This document shows, in pieces, positions 1 to 8,057 of a DNA stretch of 34,611 nt. Position 1 is the stretch's first letter. The number at the start of each line of letters is the position of its first letter. The position numbers and the translations under genes are program-made. The notes beneath the pieces were generated by a model. It had not been told where the DNA came from and did no database searches. It was given only the letters and a program-made list of their open reading frames with translations. Source of the stretch: an uncultured Lachnospiraceae bacterium (lineage in GTDB: Bacteria; Bacillota; Clostridia; Lachnospirales; Lachnospiraceae); the NCBI GenBank assembly GCA_947166195.1, contig CAMVDF010000004.1, positions 1-34,611 on the forward strand, read 5' to 3'.

Positions 1-90
1 GCATTTACAACCGGATTTTGTCAATTTCATTTTGTCATTTGTTTAGACTACGGAGGAATAATAATCGGGGAAATATATACAGAAGGAGAC

Positions 91-110
91 AACAGAACCG
101 TCCCCGTGAC
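91..110. repeat. Degenerate half copy of the GGGGACGGTTCT palindrome family
   Basis: The stretch AACAGAACCGTCCCCGTGAC matches one arm of the palindromic element found six more times in this window (arm core GAACCGTCCCC). The second arm is missing, so this is a fragment or a divergent subtype. It lies downstream of the large secreted-protein gene, beyond that gene's terminator hairpin. Its assignment to the family rests on the shared 11-base core only. Confidence 0.45.
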
Positions 111-117
111 ACTGTAT

Positions 118-157
118 TTTTCAACGCAAACACCCCCGGGATCGCTCCCGGGGGTGT
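118..157 (-). terminator. Rho-independent terminator of the large secreted-protein gene
   Basis: A perfect 11-bp stem (ACACCCCCGGG / CCCGGGGGTGT) with a 6-base loop lies about 50 bases past the stop codon at 208. On the minus strand it is followed by TTTGCGTTG, a modest T-rich tail. The strong GC stem makes termination likely; the weak T tract lowers certainty. The hairpin could also work on the plus strand. Confidence 0.7.
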
Positions 158-207
158 GGGTATTGCTATAGTTTTCGTCCGTCTATGATGCTTGTTTCCG
201 ATCCCGA

Positions 208-3200
208 TTATTTGTTCAGGATCAGGTTCTGGTTGGTCTGAGGTACGATCTTGAACTTAACCTTGACAGTTCCACCATAAGGATATGCCTGATTTGCAGA
301 AATGCCTTTCGTTGCGTTCTTCTTAATCGTGATAGTTGCTGTTGCTGTACCAACCTCTACATTCTTGTCGTACTTGACAACAAAGTTGCTTGATTCACTT
401 ATTCCAGCAGGGAAGTTGTAGGTCTGTCCGCCATAAGTGATGCTTGTTACCTTAGGCTCAACACTCTTTCCGGTATAAGTATAACCCTTCTTTGATGCAT
501 CATATCCGGATCCGCTTCCCTGTGAAAGCGTTGCCTTAACCTTTGACTTTGCACCGAAGGTGTTGAAGTAACCAGCATCAAGTGTAGCTCCACCTGTTGC
601 ATGATCCTTGTCTATGAAGCTGAAGCTTCCCTTTGTGGGTGCTGTGGCATTGATGTGTATACCTTCACCGCTTACAGTCTTTCCAACAGTCCATGCAAAA
701 TCAGTCTTGTTCTTAAGCTTTGTCACCTTCTTACCATCAACCGTCACCTGATAAAGATTTACCACAGGCTTCGGGCTCTTGTTACCCTTCGGCTCTACTG
801 CATCGGTTATATCTGCAACTACTGCTCCGGGCTCACCAAGAGCATCTGCATTGTACATACCAATAGTCTCAACCTTCTTGTCTACGATAGTATACGGTAC
901 GGTAATAGATCCGGTGAACCTTGCCTTTGCATATGCGTTATTGTTGGGTTTAATAACAGCCTTCGCAGTTCCTGTCTTTTTATTGTTCTTGAATGTGACA
1001 TCAAATAACGTATCATAAATCTGGAAGCGAGCAGTTTGTCCGGCTTTAACACCCCACATCGATTTGATAATCTTGTTATCAGAAATGCGATACTCACCGC
1101 CTCCCGCATGTGTATTGTCACCCTTTGCCATTATTTCAAAGTTTGCAGGCGTACCGCCAATATTGGCCTCAACCTCCTTGTTATTGACAATGGTGATCAA
1201 TGATGCCGCCTTCTTCAGGTTAACCTTGCTGTAATTGTAGGTCAGTTTGATCCATCCGTTATTTCCGTCCTCAGTATAGAACCTTCCTGAAGGCTGAATA
1301 TATATATTATGTCCATCAAGATCAGCATTGTTTGCTACGGGCAGGACACTGTACAGTCCTTTCTTTACAAAGGTTGCCTTAGGGGTTGTTCCTTCGTCAT
1401 AATAACCATCAACCCAATCAGCACCGTCTGTATTATAATTATCTACTGCGTCATCCTCATCGCCTGCTTTTGTTACATAAGCCGTATCTGCCAGAGGTAT
1501 CTTGCTGTTCTCATCAGTCTTGAACTTGTTGGGTTTTTTGAGTTCAACCTTTGCTGCAACGGGTTCACCAGTAAATTCCATCTTGACGATCTTGAAGTCT
1601 GATGCTTTAATCTTGGTTCCCTTGACAGTGATCTGAATGGTTTTTGAGCCTACTATTGAGTTCGTATCAAGGAGCTTACCGTTGGAAGTATAAGTAACCC
1701 TGTACACTCCGGCATCTTTAAACTTATATGTTTCATCATTTCCAACATTAACCCAGCTGTCCTTTCCAACCTTCTTGTCTATATTTGATACATAGATACC
1801 GGGCTTAACATTTGCAAGACCATCTGCATTTGAAAGAATTTCTATAGCAGCCTTCTTTTTCTTATCCTTTGCTGTCACATTGAAGTCTGCAACAGTAAGA
1901 GGTGTTGAAGCCCAAGGCTTGGTCTTTGCAAATTTGAAGGTCTGCTTGTCAAGAAGATAGGTGGTCTTGACTTCAAAGTAACTCTCATCAGTTCCTGAGT
2001 AGTTGTTCGTATATTTCACGACTGCAACATATTCACCGGCTGCGATTTTCTTGAAGTTTGTTACAAGATCCCTCTTAACTTCGACTCCTGCATCGTTACG
2101 AGTAACTTTGTAGATCTCTTTCACGAAATCCTTGGTATACGCACCCTTCTTGTCATTGTATTTGCCTTCTTTGAGGATATATTTCTTATCTTTATCTTTC
2201 TGATAATTTGTCCATATCCAATCATAAGGCTTGGGTGTCACCTTGAGAGTCTTGTTAGGTGCATAAAAATCAGAAACATTCGGTATGTCAGCAAAATCAA
2301 CCTCATCAGGAAGAATATCAAAGTATACGGTTGCTTTCAGACTCTTGTAGTTGCCCTTACCCTTTACTACTACCTGCGGTCTCTTCTTTTCAGTAAAGAG
2401 CTGTCTGAAGGTAGCATCTTCACCATTCTTGCCGCTGTCTGCACTGTCTCCGCTGACTGAAGGATTGTAAGCGACCGATGCATTCTTGTTATTCTTGTAG
2501 GTAGCAGTATAATCCGTACCTTCTACAAGATATTTTCTCCATTCATCGACTGATCCATCCGCAGTATTGTCTACAACCAGATAGAAGTCATTGGTCTTGA
2601 TCATATTCTTGTAATCATCATACTGAGGATCACCCTCGCTCATGTAGCTGTTGTCCGTACCGTTATTCTTGAACTCCTTCTTGTCATAGATCACAAGAGG
2701 ACCAAGATCACCTTTCTTGTTTGCCTTTTCATCATGAAGGAATACGTGGTTTGTTCCATCATATGTCACAGGTGTCAGTGACTCGACCATAACCGCCGCA
2801 TCATCACCGATCTTTGAAGCAACTGCTGTTACTATCGCATATACTACATAATCGTTGGGCTTGACCCATACGTAGCCTTCAGCAGGTATATCACCGGTAT
2901 CATTATTTTCAAGATTCTGATAACGCCATTTTGTTATCCTATTGACGTCTCCAAGGACACCTGCATCCTTCCCGTCTGCACTTCCCCAACTTACTGTCTT
3001 GTAATCGGTAGGCTTGATCTTCATTGCAACGCCGCTGTCGATCTCATCCTCATCGACCACATTACTTGATACCCATTTCTTTCCGTTATACTCAAGTATG
3101 TACTTCACATAGTATCTTGCGAGAACCTCGTAATTTACAGTATTATCGCTGATCTGATAATTCTCAACGAAGTCACTTGAAAGCGCATAGTTCTTATACG

Positions 3201-6200
3201 ATGCAGTATAGGCTCCCGGGATGCTCATTTTTACAAGCGAAAGGTCAAGCGATACATCCGGTCCAGCTGACATATCAAAAAGTGTAGTTCCAGCGATCTG
3301 CTTAGGTGTAAGCTGGTAATCATTTCCGGGATCAAAGACCGTACCCGTGATCTTGCTTGCACTTACCGCACTCTTGGGCTTAGCTGCATTTCTGTACTCT
3401 TCAACCCACGTTACTGTCCCGTCACCCTTCTCGTCATAAGAAAGATTGATGGGTCTCTTTTTGATCTTGACCTCAATCGCATTTGATGATGCTTTTGCCG
3501 TACCGATAGGAGCGTCAATTATGTAAGCATATACTGACTGTCCCGCGCTGACAGTCTTCATTTTTTCTTCAGTGATTGCTGTTGCAGCAGCAACATTTGA
3601 TGAAGGAGCTTCAAGGACCTTCACATATTTGCGGAAATCGTCAGCAAATCTATCTGTAACATCTGTTCCGCCAAGTGAAAATACCGGAACCACGCTGTCT
3701 TTGACTGCATTTACGCTTGCTCCGTAGAATACTCCCTTTGATGTACCGGTCACAGTAAGTCCGTCCTTTGCAACAACGACCAGTTCCGTCTCTGTCTTGT
3801 AGTTAGTATTTGCAGTATCCTTCATGCTGGTGAAGTACCTTGTGCTTCCATCATCAGCAAGTGCGCCCTGACTTACAGTTACCTTGTAGGTGCCAACCTT
3901 AAGGGTAGCAAGATCCTCAGTCTTTCCGTTGTAAAGGAACTGAACTCCTGTCAATGTGTCATCCACAGGTGCACCAGTGATCTGGTTTGTTGCTTTAAGT
4001 GTAGGAGGTGTGATGTTGCCCGATATAGCAGGGCTTTCGACTTTCGCCTCATACTTTACTGGAGCCTTGATAACATTAAATGATACGTGGTTAGACTCGC
4101 CTACAGGCATATCGTCATATTTTGTACCAACATTCTCATGCGCAGTATTACTGAACTGTGCGGACACAGCATATTTTCCGGGAGTGAGGTTGTATAGATT
4201 TTTTGTTGTAACTTCACTTGTCCAGTCAAAATGATCCGTAATCCAAGGATAAACATGCAGTATCAAACTACCGACCTTATAACCATCTTCCTTCACATAC
4301 AAAACATTATCTTTGTAATTATCGTTTTCCACAACCTGCAGATTCTTCTTGGGATAGTTAAAGGTCCAGCTAAAGAAGCTGCTGTTGAGAACCTTTTCAC
4401 TCTGAGCCTTAAAGAAGGCGAGCTGTTCTTTTGCAGTAAGCTGATCCACATCACCTGCATAGTTGGGTGATATTGACTTGCCCGGTGCAAGGTTGATAGA
4501 GATCGAGGTCTTTCCAAGAGTGGTAAACTGGCCGATCACAGCCGCATCCGAGTGAAGTCCGAAATCATCAGCATCATTGTTTGCTTTCTTCCTTCCATAC
4601 AGATAGTATGTCTTGCCGGAGGAGGCATAACCTCCGTTTGCAACAGCTCTTACAGGATTTGAGGTTCCAATCTCCCAACCGGTCCACGATTCTATCTGAG
4701 CCTTTGTGGCTGTATTGTTTGTAGAAAGAATGAACTCATAGCTGGAGGCCAGCTTCTTCTGTGCATCAGAACCATTCTTAATATAGATTCCGTCCGTACG
4801 CTCCATACCTTCATATATTCCGGCAGGGAATGCGTTCGTAAATCTTCCGGGGACATCCACAAAATAGAACGCTATAGGTGTTGTATTATTTGCAAGAAGT
4901 GTGCGCCCACTGCCTATCTTGACTGAAACATTATGTATGGCGCTTTCACTGATCACCATCTTATTAACGGTTCCCGATATAAACTCAGATTCGTTTTCGC
5001 TGAGGATAGCCTTAGCGCTGCCACTATTAAGGTCAATAAATTCACCAGTCACATTAAGAATGTAGGAATTTTTGCTTTCGTTTGATGCGGTTACGGAAAG
5101 AACCTTGAGCTCTGTTCCGCCAACTGTCGAAGGTTCATCCTCACCCTTGACGAAGAGCTTATATTTATTTGTTGTGATGCTCCCGCCGCTTATAAGGCAA
5201 ACAACACCTTTACCATCTGCCACATCCTCACCTGCACCAATCTTGATACCGGCTGCAAACGAATCAAATTCTGTATTTAAAGGACCGTTAAAGAGAACCG
5301 TACCGGAACCTGTTACAGAGACATTTGTTCCATTATTTACAGAACTGTCAACATCGAGAGTAGCGCCTGCTGCAACATTAATCGAAACAGGATTTATAGC
5401 AGAATCTTTACGTACCTCTACCTCTCCCTGGATTTTAACAGTATAAATTCCATCTGAATCCGCTTCGTAAGAGACGCTTCCACCTTCTTTTGCTACAAAT
5501 TTGAGACCGCTTACTGTCAGAACTCCGTCAATATTGTCGGAAACTGTTGCCCTAACAGTAACAGATGCAGGAGATGTCTTTACCCAATCAGATGAGAACT
5601 GATGAGCTGCTTTGTTCTCACTTACTCTTACCCATGCATAATACTCTCCATTTCCCTGATGAGGCAGTACCTTAGAGACACCATTTGCCTTCCCAATCTT
5701 ATCACCTGAGACAGCGTCTCTTCCAGGCTTTGTCCGATCGCCTTTCTTTATGATGTACTGGAGATCATTTAATTCTTCACCCGTAACCTCATTTGTTAAC
5801 TTAAGTGTTCCATTCTCACTTACAAATACCACACGTTCAGGCGGATCATATTTTTCACTATGAGTAAATGCATTTGAAGTGTAAAGCTTGGAATCCTTCA
5901 TTGCATAATAGCCAGCTGCGCTTGCATTTCCACCATCGTAACTTGCAGGATCCATATTACTATCATACAATGTTGCACTTGCAAATCCGTCCGCAACCCT
6001 GTTTTCTGCTTTGATATTGTCAGCAACAAATAAATCAGCTGCTGTAGCGTTTGTCTTGTTGATTATGGTAAGTGTTGTACCCTTCCTAAGACTATCTTCG
6101 TCATTGGGAGTCGCTTCTACACCATCCCCTACGAATGCATAATTATTTGCAAACAAGTAAACGCCATATTTATTATTGTTTCCAATTACAATAGTATTAC

Positions 6201-6663
6201 TCTTCCCGTCATTTGCAGTCGAGGAAATATAAAGACCGTGTTGAAGCACTTCAAGCGTATTTGTATTTGCACTATACCTGTATTCGCTTGTATCAGCAAC
6301 TGTTCCATTCCCATACACAACTTTTATACCTGCAGGAAGAGTATCACCTGCTCCAGCCGGATCCTCGGACTCGCCCCCAGCCGAACCCTCGGCATCCTGA
6401 GCGGGTGTTTCGTCTGCAGGTGCAGGCTGCTCTGCTACGGGAGTTTCATCCGCAGGTGCTGCAGGCTCCTCTGCTGCAGGTGTTGTTTCATCCGCAGGTG
6501 CAGGCTCTTCTGCTGCAGGTGTCTCTGCAGGCTGCTCTGCTGCGGGCTGCTCGACTGCTGCCGGATCGGCAACTTCGTCAGCGAATGCGGTGATATTCAT
6601 TGAGAATACCATTGCAAGCGCGAGAACCACTGACAGGATCTTTTTCCATTGTCTTTTTCTCAT
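208..6663 (-). CDS. Very large secreted or surface protein with Ala/Pro/Glu-rich N-terminus and bacterial Ig-like modules
   Basis: The protein is 2151 aa from the chosen start. The ORF track starts 90 codons earlier, but MRKRQWKKILSVVLALAMVF begins a classic signal peptide (basic n-region, hydrophobic core, AFADE cleavage site), and AAAGGA precedes this ATG. The mature N-terminus is a low-complexity segment rich in PADE/AEQPA/AEEPA units (about residues 30-95). The rest is beta-rich and lysine/threonine/asparagine-rich. It includes modules resembling the Ig-like repeats common in Lachnospiraceae surface proteins, such as a YTGKSVEPKVTSITYGG segment, then VVKYDKNVEVGTATATITIKK near the C-terminus, and VKGKGNYKSLKATVYFDILP in the middle. 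No LPXTG motif, C-terminal membrane helix, SLH or LysM domain was seen, so anchoring is unknown. An adhesin or wall-associated matrix role is a guess. It is monocistronic, with its own promoter and terminator. Confidence 0.85.
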   Translation of the reverse strand: MRKRQWKKILSVVLALAMVFSMNITAFADEVADPAAVEQPAAEQPAETPAAEEPAPADETTPAAEEPAAPADETPVAEQPAPADETPAQDAEGSAGGESEDPAGAGDTLPAGIKVVYGNGTVADTSEYRYSANTNTLEVLQHGLYISSTANDGKSNTIVIGNNNKYGVYLFANNYAFVGDGVEATPNDEDSLRKGTTLTIINKTNATAADLFVADNIKAENRVADGFASATLYDSNMDPASYDGGNASAAGYYAMKDSKLYTSNAFTHSEKYDPPERVVFVSENGTLKLTNEVTGEELNDLQYIIKKGDRTKPGRDAVSGDKIGKANGVSKVLPHQGNGEYYAWVRVSENKAAHQFSSDWVKTSPASVTVRATVSDNIDGVLTVSGLKFVAKEGGSVSYEADSDGIYTVKIQGEVEVRKDSAINPVSINVAAGATLDVDSSVNNGTNVSVTGSGTVLFNGPLNTEFDSFAAGIKIGAGEDVADGKGVVCLISGGSITTNKYKLFVKGEDEPSTVGGTELKVLSVTASNESKNSYILNVTGEFIDLNSGSAKAILSENESEFISGTVNKMVISESAIHNVSVKIGSGRTLLANNTTPIAFYFVDVPGRFTNAFPAGIYEGMERTDGIYIKNGSDAQKKLASSYEFILSTNNTATKAQIESWTGWEIGTSNPVRAVANGGYASSGKTYYLYGRKKANNDADDFGLHSDAAVIGQFTTLGKTSISINLAPGKSISPNYAGDVDQLTAKEQLAFFKAQSEKVLNSSFFSWTFNYPKKNLQVVENDNYKDNVLYVKEDGYKVGSLILHVYPWITDHFDWTSEVTTKNLYNLTPGKYAVSAQFSNTAHENVGTKYDDMPVGESNHVSFNVIKAPVKYEAKVESPAISGNITPPTLKATNQITGAPVDDTLTGVQFLYNGKTEDLATLKVGTYKVTVSQGALADDGSTRYFTSMKDTANTNYKTETELVVVAKDGLTVTGTSKGVFYGASVNAVKDSVVPVFSLGGTDVTDRFADDFRKYVKVLEAPSSNVAAATAITEEKMKTVSAGQSVYAYIIDAPIGTAKASSNAIEVKIKKRPINLSYDEKGDGTVTWVEEYRNAAKPKSAVSASKITGTVFDPGNDYQLTPKQIAGTTLFDMSAGPDVSLDLSLVKMSIPGAYTASYKNYALSSDFVENYQISDNTVNYEVLARYYVKYILEYNGKKWVSSNVVDEDEIDSGVAMKIKPTDYKTVSWGSADGKDAGVLGDVNRITKWRYQNLENNDTGDIPAEGYVWVKPNDYVVYAIVTAVASKIGDDAAVMVESLTPVTYDGTNHVFLHDEKANKKGDLGPLVIYDKKEFKNNGTDNSYMSEGDPQYDDYKNMIKTNDFYLVVDNTADGSVDEWRKYLVEGTDYTATYKNNKNASVAYNPSVSGDSADSGKNGEDATFRQLFTEKKRPQVVVKGKGNYKSLKATVYFDILPDEVDFADIPNVSDFYAPNKTLKVTPKPYDWIWTNYQKDKDKKYILKEGKYNDKKGAYTKDFVKEIYKVTRNDAGVEVKRDLVTNFKKIAAGEYVAVVKYTNNYSGTDESYFEVKTTYLLDKQTFKFAKTKPWASTPLTVADFNVTAKDKKKKAAIEILSNADGLANVKPGIYVSNIDKKVGKDSWVNVGNDETYKFKDAGVYRVTYTSNGKLLDTNSIVGSKTIQITVKGTKIKASDFKIVKMEFTGEPVAAKVELKKPNKFKTDENSKIPLADTAYVTKAGDEDDAVDNYNTDGADWVDGYYDEGTTPKATFVKKGLYSVLPVANNADLDGHNIYIQPSGRFYTEDGNNGWIKLTYNYSKVNLKKAASLITIVNNKEVEANIGGTPANFEIMAKGDNTHAGGGEYRISDNKIIKSMWGVKAGQTARFQIYDTLFDVTFKNNKKTGTAKAVIKPNNNAYAKARFTGSITVPYTIVDKKVETIGMYNADALGEPGAVVADITDAVEPKGNKSPKPVVNLYQVTVDGKKVTKLKNKTDFAWTVGKTVSGEGIHINATAPTKGSFSFIDKDHATGGATLDAGYFNTFGAKSKVKATLSQGSGSGYDASKKGYTYTGKSVEPKVTSITYGGQTYNFPAGISESSNFVVKYDKNVEVGTATATITIKKNATKGISANQAYPYGGTVKVKFKIVPQTNQNLILNK
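6396..6560 (-). repeat. Imperfect tandem repeats coding the Ala/Pro/Glu-rich segment
   Basis: Related units built from GCAGGTGCAGGCT-, TCTGCTGCAGG- and TTTCATCCGCAGG-like strings recur through this stretch. On the minus strand they encode repeating PADETP / AEQPA / AEEPA blocks just after the signal peptide. Such DNA is prone to length change by slippage, so this linker may vary between strains (inference). Confidence 0.7.
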
Positions 6664-7033
6664 TTTTCTTTGTCCTTTCTGAAAAATTTGTTTGTTTTTT
6701 GAATGCGCTTCCCTCTTTTGTGTCCGCGACTTACGATCTCGTACATCGAAAGACGTTTTCACTGTGCCTGTAACTTCGGATCTCGTACATCTGAAATTAC
6801 CAAAACGGATCGGGTCTCCCCTTTTCATAACCCCTCCCGGCCTTGTGATGGATCGTGGGTCCGAACCGGAAGGCTCTCCCTTTGAAGAGGTCCGGACAGG
6901 CGGCTCACACTTCCGCCTGTCCGGGGCACACATTCCCCGGATGATATGTGAAATGATAGGGAATCCTCTTCTCTTTGTCCGTCAGCGTAAAAATGAATAC
7001 GCAAACAGACAGAGTTTCACACACTCTTTCCAT
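6664..7033 (-). promoter_or_regulatory. Long structured 5' leader of the secreted-protein gene
   Basis: From the promoter at 7034-7062 to the ATG at 6663 there are about 365 untranslated bases. On the minus strand this leader has several hairpins: CCGGGG/CCCCGG, a perfect 10-bp stem GGACAGGCGG/CCGCCTGTCC directly after it, and then CCGGA/TCCGG enclosing CTCT/AGAG. It also has two copies of GATGTACGAGATC (plus-strand 6735-6747 and 6779-6791), 44 bases apart. I looked for the hallmarks of c-di-GMP-I, T-box and similar riboswitches and did not recognise any. Function is unknown. Confidence 0.5.
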
Positions 7034-7062
7034 ACGATAACCCCCGTGTGTTTAAAAGTCAA
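7034..7062 (-). promoter_or_regulatory. Sigma-A-type promoter of the secreted-protein gene
   Basis: On the minus strand TTGACT (7057-7062) is separated by exactly 17 bases from TATCGT (7034-7039). A 7-8 bp inverted repeat (AAGCATTT/AAATGCTT, 7061-7085) abuts the -35 box and could be an operator. The start site would lie near 7027, giving the long leader noted separately. Confidence 0.65.
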
Positions 7063-7144
7063 GCATTTGTTATTTTTAAATGCTTTGCTTTTATTATAGG
7101 GGTTATACATCTATTCGGTTAGAGGATGGGAAATTTCGGGGTCG

Positions 7145-7206
7145 AAAAATAACAGGGCGACAGTTCTCTGTTTCGTGAAATACCAAAACAGAGAACCGTC
7201 CCCCTG
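7145..7206 (-). terminator. Terminator after the alpha/beta hydrolase gene, formed by a palindromic repeat copy
   Basis: Read on the minus strand, the repeat palindrome here ends in CCCTG and runs straight into TTATTTTT, the layout of a Rho-independent terminator. The stem is about 21 bp with one G-G mismatch and one G-U pair. It sits about 27 bases past the hydrolase stop codon at 7233 and ends the alanine/cell-wall operon. Confidence 0.65.
7155..7204 (+). repeat. Palindromic repeat, subtype I, copy A
   Basis: This is a 50-bp element: a 19-base arm ending TTCTCTGTTT, the 12-base loop CGTGAAATACCA, and a complementary arm ending GTCCCCC. The left arm has two changes (GGGCGACAG for GGGGGACGG). 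On the minus-strand RNA one of these is a tolerated G-U pair. The loop orientation is the same as in all the other copies. Confidence 0.9.
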
Positions 7207-7232
7207 TGCTAAGATGTCCCCTTAAAGCTTCT

Positions 7233-7982
7233 TCAGATGTTGAAGTAGGATTTCATGACTTTGTCAAAGATGACAGGCTGGTCGAGGAAGGAAAAGTGGC
7301 CTGCGCCTTCAATGCGCACCAGGCCCGAGCCCTCAATACGGCTCTCCATGTACTCACCGTCGCTTAGGGGAGTAGCGGTGTCCGCGGTGCCCCAGATGAG
7401 CAGGGTCTCGGCCTTGATGCCCGGGATGAGATCTGTCAGGTCTTCGTTTATGGCCTTCACCATGGTGGCACGCATGAGAGGCGTGGCATTCCTGTAGTCG
7501 GCCGAACCATGGGTCTTTTTGTATTCTTCCAGCTGTTTTTCTGACATGAACCTTTTTGCGACCTTGAAGGCTTTTTGTTTCAGGGCTGCTTTTCCGGTCA
7601 CCTTGTGCCTGATGCCCGCAGAATCAACGAGGACTAGTTTTTCCACCTCAAAGGGCAGATTTTCCCTGTTCATGAGCTTGATGATGATGCGTCCGCCAAA
7701 AGAATGACCGATGATCGACAGCTTCTCTATTCCAAGGGTTTTGATGAAGTCTGAGACAAATACAACATACTCGTCAACTCCCCAGGGTTCGGGTGGTTCG
7801 GGGGTGCCGCCTGTAAAACCGGGGAGATCGAGAAGGATCACGCGGTATTTTTCGCAAATGCTTTCTGCCACAGGTCTGTAGAGTTCTTTTTTTGCGCTCC
7901 AGCCGGGAAGCACCAGTACATATGGGCCGGCTTCACCGAAGGATTCGTATGAGGTTTCGATGTTGTTTATGTTTATTTTCAT
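7233..7982 (-). CDS. Alpha/beta-fold hydrolase
   Basis: This 249-aa cytoplasmic protein has the alpha/beta hydrolase layout. It has an early VLVLPGW oxyanion region, the nucleophile elbow GHSFGG with Ser at residue 94, a late acid in WGTADTATP and the catalytic His in GAGHFSFLDQP. Length fits the family (about 250-280 aa). The substrate cannot be told from sequence. It is the last gene of the minus-strand operon, following ddl with a 75-bp gap that is almost filled by repeat copy B, so it may be partly uncoupled from ddl. The RBS is weak: GGACT lies about 10 bases before the ATG and abuts the repeat edge. Confidence 0.88.
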   Translation of the reverse strand: MKININNIETSYESFGEAGPYVLVLPGWSAKKELYRPVAESICEKYRVILLDLPGFTGGTPEPPEPWGVDEYVVFVSDFIKTLGIEKLSIIGHSFGGRIIIKLMNRENLPFEVEKLVLVDSAGIRHKVTGKAALKQKAFKVAKRFMSEKQLEEYKKTHGSADYRNATPLMRATMVKAINEDLTDLIPGIKAETLLIWGTADTATPLSDGEYMESRIEGSGLVRIEGAGHFSFLDQPVIFDKVMKSYFNI

Positions 7983-7995
7983 CTTTATTCAGTCC

Positions 7996-8045
7996 GGGGG
8001 ACGGTTCTCTGTTTCGTGAAGTGCCAAAACAGAGAACCGTCCCCC
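7996..8045 (+). repeat. Palindromic repeat, subtype I, copy B
   Basis: This is a perfect 50-bp palindrome: arm GGGGGACGGTTCTCTGTTT, loop CGTGAAGTGCCA, and a fully complementary second arm. It lies between the ddl stop codon and the hydrolase start codon, with only 12 and 13 bases on either side, so the element is nearly the whole intergenic space. In the operon mRNA it would fold as a 19-bp hairpin just before the hydrolase RBS. Confidence 0.93.
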
Positions 8046-8057
8046 TCATCTCCTGTC

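Noticed and set aside
1-48. TTGACA-like -35 at 19-24 on the minus strand and a repeated TGACAAAAT
   Set aside because: Any -10 box would lie beyond the left edge, so the promoter cannot be supported.
6664-6933. 90-codon N-terminal extension of the large secreted protein
   Set aside because: It would bury the signal peptide; an RBS and signal peptide at 6663 support the shorter start.
6692-7099. Plus-strand ORF of 135 aa in the leader of the secreted-protein gene
   Set aside because: No RBS, no family-like pattern, and it runs through the promoter and hairpins of the minus-strand gene.
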